The notes under the pieces were generated by a model. The model was not told where the DNA came from and searched no databases. It saw only the letters and a list, made by a program, of their open reading frames with translations. From the NCBI GenBank assembly GCA_007116205.1, contig SKIY01000076.1, positions 1-5,484 of the forward strand: DNA of 5,484 nt, written 5' to 3'. Below are positions 1 through 5,240 of the stretch, in pieces. Position numbers and translations under genes: made by a program. Every line of letters begins with the position of its first letter. The first letter of the stretch is position 1. This DNA comes from Candidatus Izemoplasma sp. (GTDB lineage: Bacteria; Bacillota_I; Bacilli_A; Izemoplasmatales; Izemoplasmataceae).

Positions 1-77
1 ACTTGTATGCCAATCCGCTTAAAAAGCTTTTCTTCTTGCTCATTAGATTGAGATGGATCCACATCATGATTCCCCAT
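1..77 (-). CDS. Unidentified protein, N-terminal 25 codons only (partial)
   Basis: An open frame on the minus strand starts at ATG (77-75) and runs off the left edge without a stop. The start is supported by a strong AAGGAG (85-90) seven bases upstream and by a promoter-like pair at 111-140. The visible protein begins MGNHDVDPSQSNEQEEKLF and continues KRIGIQ. It is polar and charged, with no signal peptide or membrane segment in this part. I do not recognise the family from 25 residues. It is transcribed divergently from the PucR-type regulator and shares a 191-base intergenic region with it, so the two may be co-regulated. A cre-like box overlaps its -35, which would fit a carbon-regulated gene, but this is inference. 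Confidence 0.6.
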   Translation of the reverse strand, partial: MGNHDVDPSQSNEQEEKLFKRIGIQ

Positions 78-84
78 ATTGACA

Positions 85-90
85 CTCCTT
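85..90 (-). promoter_or_regulatory. Ribosome binding site of the left-edge gene
   Basis: On the minus strand AAGGAG lies seven bases before ATG at 77. It decides the start of a gene that is otherwise only visible as a short open fragment. Confidence 0.6.
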
Positions 91-110
91 CATCTTTAAG
101 AATTGTTTTT

Positions 111-140
111 ATTTTACCACAAATTTTAATAATTTGTAAA
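111..140 (-). promoter_or_regulatory. Promoter of the left-edge gene (minus strand)
   Basis: Reading the minus strand, TTTACA (140-135) is a -35 with one mismatch to TTGACA. An 18-base spacer separates it from TAAAAT (116-111), a -10 with one mismatch. The bases before the -10 are TGG, giving an extended -10 (TGN). Transcription would start near 104, leaving a leader of about 27 bases with a good ribosome binding site. Confidence 0.5.
119..137. promoter_or_regulatory. Inverted repeat, candidate operator between -35 and -10
   Basis: ACAAATT-TTAAT-AATTTGT is a perfect palindrome with 7-base arms and a 5-base centre. It occupies almost exactly the spacer of the minus-strand promoter, the classic place for a repressor operator. 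It is very AT-rich, so chance is a real alternative in this intergenic region. The divergent PucR-type regulator is an obvious but unproven candidate binder. Confidence 0.3.
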
Positions 141-148
141 CGCTTATT
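135..148. promoter_or_regulatory. Catabolite-responsive (cre-like) box, candidate CcpA site
   Basis: TGTAAACGCTTATT on the plus strand fits the Bacillota cre consensus TGWAANCGNTNWCA at every fixed position except the last two. It overlaps the -35 of the minus-strand gene, where CcpA binding would normally repress. No CcpA gene is visible here, so the assignment rests only on the motif and on the nearby sugar-transport ATPase. Confidence 0.35.
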
Positions 149-231
149 CCTTTTATTAAATTCACTCATTTATACAAATTATTTTATTTATTCCTCAAGA
201 AGTATAATAATATCCATTCTATAAAATGATA

Positions 232-240
232 TGCTATAAT
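232..240 (+). promoter_or_regulatory. Extended -10 promoter of the PucR-type regulator
   Basis: TGCTATAAT gives a perfect TATAAT (235-240) with the TGN extension. There is no good TTGACA about 17 bases upstream, which an extended -10 can tolerate. The predicted start near 247 leaves a leader of about 22 bases holding GGAGGT. A second TATAAT at 203-208 lacks the TGN extension and is a weaker alternative. Confidence 0.5.
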
Positions 241-268
241 TAAATAAAATAGTCGCGGAGGTCGGTTT

Positions 269-829
269 ATGGAAACCATGCATTTAATCGTTCAGAAAAA
301 ACCTACAATCGAACCTTTGCTCCCATTAATAGCTGGTTCATTTCAGGACTACAAAATTACTAAAATAAGTTCTCAAGCAATACTAATAACATTTTCTCAA
401 ACTATTGACACTAATGATTTTGAGGATGTTTATTCGTTATGGCTTAGCGATATCGAAGAGCCCTTTAAACTATTATTTTTACCATATAATGCATTTAATG
501 TGTTAGATGTTAAAGATATTTTAATTGCCTTAGAAGCACTTTCCCCAAAAGTATATTACTTTAATGAAATACTGCTTCATACAATTCAATCCGATTATAA
601 GTTAAAACATTCGATAATTAAAAAACTGAACAAAGTGTTAATCCCTTCGCTTATAACAACACTACTTCGGCTCGCAGAAGCCGACATGAATATGAGCATC
701 GCTGCAAAAAAACTGTATATTCATAGAAATACGATGCTATACCGAATTGATCAAATTCATTCCTTAACCGGAATCGATCCAAAACACTTTGAAGGATTAC
801 TCATATTTTATCTATTATTTAAACGATAA
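269..829 (+). CDS. PucR/CdaR-type helix-turn-helix transcriptional regulator, short form
   Basis: The 186-residue protein ends in a PucR C-terminal-type HTH. Residues about 126-183 contain NMSIAAKKLYIHRNTMLYRI, followed by a leucine-rich tail (LTGIDPKHFEGLLIFYLLF), the usual layout of sugar-diacid and purine-catabolism regulators. The first 110 residues are mixed alpha/beta in character with no sensory domain I recognise. Full CdaR or PucR proteins are roughly twice or more this length, so the effector domain is missing or replaced. The ATG start follows GGAGGT (257-262) by six bases; ATG at 278 would be too far from it. The protein is soluble. It diverges from the left-edge gene and lies upstream of the sugar ABC ATPase, so control of carbohydrate uptake is a reasonable inference. 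The HTH call is firm; the target is unknown. Confidence 0.8.
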   Translation: METMHLIVQKKPTIEPLLPLIAGSFQDYKITKISSQAILITFSQTIDTNDFEDVYSLWLSDIEEPFKLLFLPYNAFNVLDVKDILIALEALSPKVYYFNEILLHTIQSDYKLKHSIIKKLNKVLIPSLITTLLRLAEADMNMSIAAKKLYIHRNTMLYRIDQIHSLTGIDPKHFEGLLIFYLLFKR

Positions 830-832
830 GTT

Positions 833-870
833 GTGCACATTGCCCATAGCATTTGCACTTCTTTTTTTTT
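833..870 (+). terminator. Rho-independent terminator after the PucR-type gene
   Basis: A hairpin forms between GTGCA (833-837) and TGCAC (854-858). After a one-base mismatch it continues with AT/AT and, past a bulged T, GC/GC around the loop CCATA (844-848). A T-rich tract (859-870, one C) follows. It begins three bases after the stop codon. The stem is imperfect, so some readthrough into the ATPase gene is likely. Confidence 0.55.
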
Positions 871-875
871 ATAAT
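870..875 (+). promoter_or_regulatory. Possible -10 box of the ABC ATPase gene
   Basis: TATAAT begins on the last T of the preceding terminator tract and lies 31 bases before the ATG at 907. The -35 is poor: the position 17 bases upstream reads TAGCAT, and the better TTGCAC (853-858) is only 11 bases away. Either this is a weak promoter needing an activator, or the gene depends partly on readthrough from upstream. Confidence 0.35.
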
Positions 876-906
876 AGAGTCAACGTAAAATAAAGGAGTG
901 TTATAA

Positions 907-2007
907 ATGGCAGAATTAAAATTTAAAGATATTAAGAAAGTTTATGAGGGCGACGTCGTTGCAGTTCAAGACTTTAACCTCGAAGTAAAAGATAAAGAGT
1001 TTGTTGTTTTTGTTGGTCCATCTGGGTGTGGTAAATCAACCACATTACGTATGGTCGCAGGGCTAGAAGATATTACCGAAGGTGAATTGTACATCGATGA
1101 CCGCCGTGTTAATGATGTTCCACCAAAAGATCGTGATATTGCTATGGTATTTCAGTCATACGCGCTTTATCCACATATGAGTGTTTATGACAATATGGCT
1201 TTTGGATTAAAACTTCGTAAAATGCCGAAGGACTTGATTAAAGAGCGTGTTGATAATGCAGCTGCCATCCTTGGTTTAGAAGATCTACTAAAACGTAAAC
1301 CAAAAGCATTGAGTGGTGGACAACGTCAACGTGTAGCTTTAGGGCGTGCAATCGTGCGTAACGCTAAAGTATTCTTAATGGATGAACCTTTATCAAACCT
1401 TGATGCAAAACTGCGTGTGAAAATGCGTGCAGAAATAATTAAACTTCATGAAAGAATCAAAACAACTACCATCTATGTTACCCATGACCAGGTAGAAGCG
1501 ATGACTATGGCTGATCGCATCGTCGTTATGCATGACGGTTTTATCCAACAAGTTGGATCACCTAGAGAAATTTATAACACCCCTAACAATATTTTTGTGG
1601 GTGGTTTCATTGGAACGCCATCAATGAACTTCTTAAATGGTAAAGTTAGTGAAGATGGTTATTTTGCAAACAATGAGATCAAAATCAAAGTTCCTGATGC
1701 AAAAATGAAAATTCTTACAAAAAATAAACAAATTGACAAACCAATTGTAATGGGAATTCGCCCTGAAGACATCCATGATGACAACAATGTTAAAAAAGCA
1801 TATCCTGAAGCACTTGTCAAACTTAAAGTTGATGTTTCAGAGCTTCTCGGAAGTGAGACCAACATTACTGCTGAGGTTGATAAAGAACTTATTATCGCCC
1901 GAGTAGACGCACGCACTGATGTTAACATTGGTGATACCATTGAACTTGTCTTTGATATGAATAAAGTCCATTTCTTCGATAAAAAAACTGAACAACGCTT
2001 AAAATAA
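907..2007 (+). CDS. ugpC: Carbohydrate ABC importer ATP-binding protein, MalK/MsmK/UgpC family
   Basis: This 366-residue cytoplasmic ATPase would energise an ABC sugar importer (CUT1 class: oligosaccharides or glycerol-3-phosphate). All nucleotide-binding motifs are intact: Walker A GPSGCGKST (37-45), Q-loop VFQSYALYPH (Q83), signature LSGGQ (135-139), Walker B VFLMDEP with E160, D-loop SNLD (163-166) and H-loop VTHD (H193). The region from about 235 to 366 is the MalK-type regulatory/TOBE domain, with GTPSMNFLNG and GIRPEDI. Length matches the family. ATG follows AAAGGAG by eight bases. No permease or substrate-binding gene is adjacent and terminators flank it. It is therefore probably a stand-alone ATPase shared by several importers, as described for streptococcal MsmK. 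The family is certain; the substrate cannot be told, and ugpC is a family-level symbol. Confidence 0.93.
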   Translation: MAELKFKDIKKVYEGDVVAVQDFNLEVKDKEFVVFVGPSGCGKSTTLRMVAGLEDITEGELYIDDRRVNDVPPKDRDIAMVFQSYALYPHMSVYDNMAFGLKLRKMPKDLIKERVDNAAAILGLEDLLKRKPKALSGGQRQRVALGRAIVRNAKVFLMDEPLSNLDAKLRVKMRAEIIKLHERIKTTTIYVTHDQVEAMTMADRIVVMHDGFIQQVGSPREIYNTPNNIFVGGFIGTPSMNFLNGKVSEDGYFANNEIKIKVPDAKMKILTKNKQIDKPIVMGIRPEDIHDDNNVKKAYPEALVKLKVDVSELLGSETNITAEVDKELIIARVDARTDVNIGDTIELVFDMNKVHFFDKKTEQRLK

Positions 2008-2009
2008 AC

Positions 2010-2038
2010 AAAAAAGTTGCCCTCAGGCAACTTTTTTT
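2010..2038. terminator. Strong bidirectional terminator after the ABC ATPase gene
   Basis: A perfect stem GTTGCC (2016-2021) / GGCAAC (2026-2031) with loop CTCA is flanked by an A tract (2010-2015) and a T tract (2032-2038). It starts three bases after the stop codon. The A and T tracts make it usable from both strands. Confidence 0.9.
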
Positions 2039-2084
2039 ATTTTACACTATGCGCATGATTAACATAAACACTAATATACCAGTA

Positions 2085-2108
2085 ATAAACGCAGTGTATA
2101 TAAACGCA
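2085..2108 (+). repeat. Short direct repeat ATAAACGCA x2
   Basis: ATAAACGCA occurs at 2085-2093 and again at 2100-2108, a 15-base period. A degenerate third copy (ATAAACAC) lies at 2064-2071. The repeat sits in the 191-base gap between the ATPase terminator and the signalling gene. On the minus strand it falls in frame within a 29-codon hydrophobic frame (2131-2042). Function is unknown; it may be a protein-binding repeat or decayed coding sequence. Confidence 0.3.
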
Positions 2109-2156
2109 TCGGGATTATAAATAACGCCCAAATTTATTATATACCTGTTTTAATTA

Positions 2157-2180
2157 TTAAGTGATATACTTAAACTAAGT
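2157..2180. promoter_or_regulatory. Candidate operator: palindrome over the signalling-gene promoter
   Basis: TTAAGT-GATAT-ACTTAA (2157-2173) is a perfect 6-base-arm inverted repeat. A further half-site, TAAGT (2176-2180), pairs with ACTTA (2168-2172) across three bases. The three half-sites cover the -10 box and the predicted transcription start, so a bound protein would block RNA polymerase. The regulator is unknown, and the AT-rich composition allows coincidence. Confidence 0.35.
2162..2170 (+). promoter_or_regulatory. Extended -10 promoter of the GGDEF gene
   Basis: TGATATACT gives a -10 of TATACT (2165-2170) with the TGN extension. No convincing -35 lies 16-18 bases upstream. Transcription would start near 2177, leaving a leader of about 31 bases with a strong ribosome binding site. 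Confidence 0.45.
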
Positions 2181-2195
2181 TAAAGAACAATTTTC

Positions 2196-2203
2196 GAGGT
2201 GAT
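2196..2203 (+). promoter_or_regulatory. Ribosome binding site that decides a TTG start
   Basis: GAGGTGAT matches the anti-Shine-Dalgarno end of 16S rRNA over eight bases. The in-frame GTG at 2199 lies inside this element and so cannot be its start codon. The in-frame TTG at 2208 is correctly spaced, four bases after the element (six after GAGGTG). Confidence 0.75.
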
Positions 2204-2207
2204 AATC

Positions 2208-4043
2208 TTGATACAAAACACATTACAAAAACAAGTGCTTTTACAAGATACGCTACTAGAAATCTCAGCGATGCTTATTGATGCGACTCAGCAAACTATT
2301 GATCAAACCATCACCAATAGCCTTAAAATCTTAGGTGAGCTATTACATTGCGATCGAACCTATGTCTTTACTTACGACACAACAAAGGCTACAACAAGCA
2401 ATACCCATGAATGGTGTGCAGAAGGTATAACTGAAGAAATAGATAATTTACAAGGCATACCTATAGAGACACTTTCAGGGTGGCACGACTTGCACGCCAA
2501 GGGTAATGAATTATTTATAAAAGATGTATCAACATTAGAAAACAAAGCGATCAAGACGATTTTAGAAAGTCAAAAAATCAAAACCGTTTTAACCGTACCC
2601 ATGATGAAAAGTGGCGAATGCAAAGGATTCGTCGGTTTTGATTCCGTAAGATCTCATCGAGAATACGATGTGTATGAACCAAATTTATTAAAAGAATTTG
2701 CGAATATATTATGGTCAGCTATGGAACGTATAAGGCTACAAAAAAAGCTTGAAGACTCTGAAATCATGCTTAGAACCGTACTCGATACCATTCCGGTTAG
2801 GGTTTTTTGGAAAGATACAAAGCTAAAGTATTTAGGTGCAAATAAGTTATTTGCGCAAGATGCGGGATATGATGATCCTAAAGCCATAATCGGTAAAATC
2901 GATACACAGCTGCATTGGACAAACCAAGCTGCATTATATAATAAAGATGATTTAAGTGTCTTGAAAAATAATAAACCTAAAATTAATTATGAAGAACCGC
3001 AAACCTCATCCGATGGTAAAGCGATTTGGCTAAAAACCAGCAAAGTACCACTAAAAAACTCTAGTGGAGAACTCATTGGCATATTGGGCACTTACGAAGA
3101 CGTGACCAAAATCAAAAAACTCTCCTTAAACATTCAAAAAGCCCATAAAAAAATTGAAACTGAAAACCAACGTTTTATGAACTTAGTCAACTCGACCGAT
3201 GATATTATCTTTGAGCTTGACACCGATTTAAAACACCGTGCAGTATACGGGAAATGGCTAAATAAGTACAATTATAAAGCTTCTGTTTTCCTCAATAAAA
3301 CGTTTACTGAGATTCTTGGTAAAAAAGATGCACTCATTCACATTAAGCATGCTAAAATCGCCCTAAAAGGCGAAAGTACAACCTATGAATGGCATAGTAA
3401 TATAAACAATGAAAAAAAATACTTTCAAACATCACTCTCACCAATCATTGATAAAGAAAAAGTTATCGGAATTGTTGGTATTGGTAGAGATGTCACTGAG
3501 AAAGTTAAACATTTAGATGAAATTGAGTACTTAAGTTTTCATGATTACTTAACTGGTTTATATAATCGACGCTTTTTCGAAGAAGAACTGAAACGACTAA
3601 ATACCAAAAGAAACTACCCTTTTGGGATTATGATAATGGATGTTAACGGCTTAAAATTGCTCAATGATGCGTTTGGTCATAACGCCGGCGACGAAGCTTT
3701 AAAAGCCGTCGCAAACTCAGTAAAAAAAGTCTGTCGAGAAGACGATATTATCGCTAGGATTGGCGGTGATGAATTTGGTATAATTTTACCAAACACGCCA
3801 TCAGACGCTTGTGACAACATACGGTTGCGCATCGGAGAAACAATCAGCGCAATAAAAATTAATAACCTCGAAGTTTCAGTTGCAATAGGCTACAGTATAA
3901 AAAACACAGATCGAGAAGACTTAACAACACTCATAAAAAATGCAGAAGATTACATGTATAAACGTAAAGCAATAGAAAGTAAAAGTATCCGAAATAAATC
4001 CATTCAAAGCATCCTAAAAACGTTAACCGATAAACATATCTAA
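2208..4043 (+). CDS. GAF-PAS-PAS-GGDEF diguanylate cyclase (first part of an interrupted GGDEF/HD-GYP protein)
   Basis: From TTG the product is 611 residues; a start at GTG 2199 would add three. There is no signal peptide or membrane segment, so it is cytoplasmic. Domains: GAF about 17-172 (CDRTYVF, HEWCAEGI, LTVPMM, GFVGFD), PAS about 185-303 (IPVRVFWKD to GTYEDVT), a short coiled-coil-like linker, PAS about 322-431 (ending GIGRDVTE), then GGDEF about 442-590. The cyclase site is complete: DVNGLKLLNDAFGHNAGDE, GGDEF at 519-523, and the product-inhibition I-site RxxD (REDD, 510-513) five residues before it. It should make c-di-GMP from two GTP under control of a ligand or redox signal sensed by GAF/PAS. 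The frame stops at TAA 4041-4043 and resumes directly as HD-GYP, so the natural protein was probably about 777 residues. Confidence 0.9.
   Translation: MIQNTLQKQVLLQDTLLEISAMLIDATQQTIDQTITNSLKILGELLHCDRTYVFTYDTTKATTSNTHEWCAEGITEEIDNLQGIPIETLSGWHDLHAKGNELFIKDVSTLENKAIKTILESQKIKTVLTVPMMKSGECKGFVGFDSVRSHREYDVYEPNLLKEFANILWSAMERIRLQKKLEDSEIMLRTVLDTIPVRVFWKDTKLKYLGANKLFAQDAGYDDPKAIIGKIDTQLHWTNQAALYNKDDLSVLKNNKPKINYEEPQTSSDGKAIWLKTSKVPLKNSSGELIGILGTYEDVTKIKKLSLNIQKAHKKIETENQRFMNLVNSTDDIIFELDTDLKHRAVYGKWLNKYNYKASVFLNKTFTEILGKKDALIHIKHAKIALKGESTTYEWHSNINNEKKYFQTSLSPIIDKEKVIGIVGIGRDVTEKVKHLDEIEYLSFHDYLTGLYNRRFFEEELKRLNTKRNYPFGIMIMDVNGLKLLNDAFGHNAGDEALKAVANSVKKVCREDDIIARIGGDEFGIILPNTPSDACDNIRLRIGETISAIKINNLEVSVAIGYSIKNTDREDLTTLIKNAEDYMYKRKAIESKSIRNKSIQSILKTLTDKHI
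4041..4043 (+). other. In-frame ochre stop between GGDEF and HD-GYP
   Basis: The context is ATC TAA GAA. A single base change would turn AAA, CAA or GAA into TAA. TAA is a genuine stop elsewhere in the window: it ends the PucR-type gene and the ABC ATPase gene just before terminators. Reassignment of TAA is therefore excluded, and TAA followed by G is not a known efficient readthrough context. Confidence 0.85.
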
Positions 4044-4097
4044 GAACAAGTTCATTCCGAGCGCGTTGGAAAAATATGTAAACGTCTTGGTGTAGCA

Positions 4098-4544
4098 ATG
4101 CAGCTTAGTCAAGATATGATTGATGAATTGTATCACGCCGGCACACTTCATGATATTGGGAAAATCACCATGCCTGATTCAATTCTGAAAAAACCAAGCG
4201 CCTTAACAAGTCAAGAAAGAGAAATTATCGAAAAACATACTGTTAATGGCTATCAAATATTACGTTCAGCTGATGAATATTCAAACCTTGCTGTATATGC
4301 CCTCTCACATCACGAGTGGTTTGATGGCAATGGTTATCCCAACAAACTAAAGGGCACTGAAATCCCTTTAATATCACGTATCATCGCTATTGCTGATGCT
4401 TACGAAGTCATGACCTCAGACCGGCCTTATCGGAAAGCACCTGGTCAAGCATACGCCATAAAAGAACTAAAAAACTTATCTGGAAAACAATTTGATCCTC
4501 ACATCGTTGATGTATTTATTGATACCTTACAATCAAAGGAGTGA
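4098..4544 (+). CDS. HD-GYP c-di-GMP phosphodiesterase domain (second part of the interrupted gene)
   Basis: HD-GYP enzymes hydrolyse c-di-GMP at a two- or three-metal site. From ATG 4098 the fragment has 148 residues with HDIGK (H18, D19), EKHTVNG (H47), HHEWFDGNGYP (H71, H72, GYP 79-81) and IADAYEVMTSDRPYR (D100). These are the hallmark motifs, all intact. The first helix, with the HSERV histidine (codon 4053-4055), lies before this ATG, after the stop at 4043. A protein started at 4098 would lack that metal ligand. Upstream of 4098 there is only a weak GGTG and no proper ribosome binding site, and no alternative in-frame ATG, GTG or TTG follows the TAA. Independent expression of an active enzyme is therefore doubtful. 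The family assignment is firm; the status as a separate gene is not. Confidence 0.7.
   Translation: MQLSQDMIDELYHAGTLHDIGKITMPDSILKKPSALTSQEREIIEKHTVNGYQILRSADEYSNLAVYALSHHEWFDGNGYPNKLKGTEIPLISRIIAIADAYEVMTSDRPYRKAPGQAYAIKELKNLSGKQFDPHIVDVFIDTLQSKE
4535..4541 (+). promoter_or_regulatory. Ribosome binding site of the SRAP gene, inside the HD-GYP end
   Basis: AAAGGAG lies seven bases before GTG 4549 and within the last codons of the HD-GYP frame, which stops at 4544. It fixes GTG 4549 as the start and implies co-transcription, possibly with translational coupling. Confidence 0.8.
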
Positions 4545-4548
4545 TATT

Positions 4549-5217
4549 GTGTGTGGTCGTTTTACTTTAACCGTAAGTGAACAAACCCTACAAACCTATT
4601 TAAATAACACCTTTAATGTATCTAACAAAACCGCTATATCTCATCAACCACAATATAATATAGCGCCCAGCCAAAATATACTAACCGTTATCAATGATGG
4701 AAAAAAAGATAGAGTAGGCTACATTAGTTGGGGCTTTATCCCTGCTTGGCAACACACTAAAAAAAACGCAATAATTAACGCTCGCAGTGAAACCATTGAC
4801 AAGCTAAAAAGCTTTAAACAAGCATTCAAACTAAAAAGATGCATCATATTATCAGACGGGTTTTATGAATGGCATCACATAACTAAAAAACCATTTCACT
4901 TTACACTAAGCAACAGAAAGATTTTTGCTTTTGCAGGACTATGGAATAGCACTATATTAGAAGATGGCACAACCCATTACAGCTGCGTTATTATAACCAC
5001 TGAAGCTAACGCCTTACTTAAAGACAAACACCATAGAATGCCCGTAATACTATCTCCAAACGACTATTCTACATGGTTAAATCCTAATCAAAACAATACA
5101 AAAACACTTAAAACTATACTAAAACCCTATAAATCAAGTGATATGTCCGCTTATCCAGTCTCATCAGCTGTAAACAATCCTTCCAATAACTTTATAGACT
5201 GTATTAAACCATTATAA
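4549..5217 (+). CDS. SRAP (SOS response-associated peptidase, YedK/HMCES-type) protein
   Basis: SRAP proteins bind single-stranded DNA and form a thiazolidine crosslink with abasic sites through an N-terminal cysteine freed by removal of Met1. GTG is the right start because it makes the protein begin MCGRF, exposing Cys2; upstream extension in this frame would bury the cysteine. The 222 residues match the family. Conserved parts are YNIAPSQ (36-42), WGFIPAW (61-67), NARSET (N77-T82), DGFYEW with catalytic E107, and HHRMPVIL with H161. The VSSAVNNPSNN tail (204-214) is also typical. The protein is cytoplasmic and acts at replication forks or damaged DNA. It lies four bases after the HD-GYP stop, so it is probably transcribed with the c-di-GMP gene. 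No LexA-type box is visible upstream. Confidence 0.93.
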   Translation: MCGRFTLTVSEQTLQTYLNNTFNVSNKTAISHQPQYNIAPSQNILTVINDGKKDRVGYISWGFIPAWQHTKKNAIINARSETIDKLKSFKQAFKLKRCIILSDGFYEWHHITKKPFHFTLSNRKIFAFAGLWNSTILEDGTTHYSCVIITTEANALLKDKHHRMPVILSPNDYSTWLNPNQNNTKTLKTILKPYKSSDMSAYPVSSAVNNPSNNFIDCIKPL

Positions 5218-5240
5218 AAAGGTGAGCAAGCTCACCTTTT
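5217..5240. terminator. Bidirectional terminator shared by the SRAP and MarR genes
   Basis: GGTGAG (5221-5226) pairs with CTCACC (5231-5236) around the loop CAAG, flanked by AAAA (5217-5220) and TTTT (5237-5240). It fills the gap between the convergent genes. The last base of the SRAP stop and the first bases of the MarR stop (TAA, 5241-5239) lie within its flanks. Confidence 0.85.

Larger units (their letters stand above)
2208..4544 (+). pseudogene. Whole GAF-PAS-PAS-GGDEF-HD-GYP gene, broken by one in-frame TAA
   Basis: Reading one frame from TTG 2208 to TGA 4542-4544 gives a coherent sensor, cyclase and phosphodiesterase interrupted only by TAA at 4041-4043. The bases after the stop encode EQVHSERVGKICKRLG, the first HD-GYP helix, so the domain starts before any usable new start codon. 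No frameshift or other stop occurs in about 2.3 kb. This is the pattern of a recent nonsense mutation, or of a base-call error. The entry describes the ancestral unit; its two halves are listed separately. Confidence 0.6.

Noticed and set aside
3..224. Plus-strand open frame of 73 codons at the left edge
   Set aside because: It has no ribosome binding site, a composition that simply reflects AT-rich DNA, and overlaps both the minus-strand gene start and its promoter.
1659..2030. Minus-strand open frame of 123 codons
   Set aside because: It lies antisense to the C-terminal domain of the ABC ATPase and starts inside the terminator; it resembles no family and is a shadow of the real gene.
2049..2056. 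ATGCGCAT palindrome as an operator
   Set aside because: It is a lone 8-base palindrome with no promoter beside it, easily expected by chance.
2372..2887. Two minus-strand open frames (2372-2554 and 2654-2887)
   Set aside because: Both are antisense to the GAF and PAS coding sequence, with no ribosome binding site or family resemblance.
4041..4043. Alternative genetic code or recoded stop
   Set aside because: TAA ends other genes directly before terminators, no recoding hairpin is evident after the codon, and TAA-G is not a known efficient readthrough context.
4077..4090. TGTAAACGTCTTGG as a second cre box
   Set aside because: It matches only the first half of the consensus and lies inside coding sequence.
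4492..4548. Extended N-terminus for the SRAP protein starting at ATG 4492
   Set aside because: It would overlap the HD-GYP gene out of frame and bury the catalytic Cys2 that must follow Met1; the ribosome binding site points to GTG 4549.
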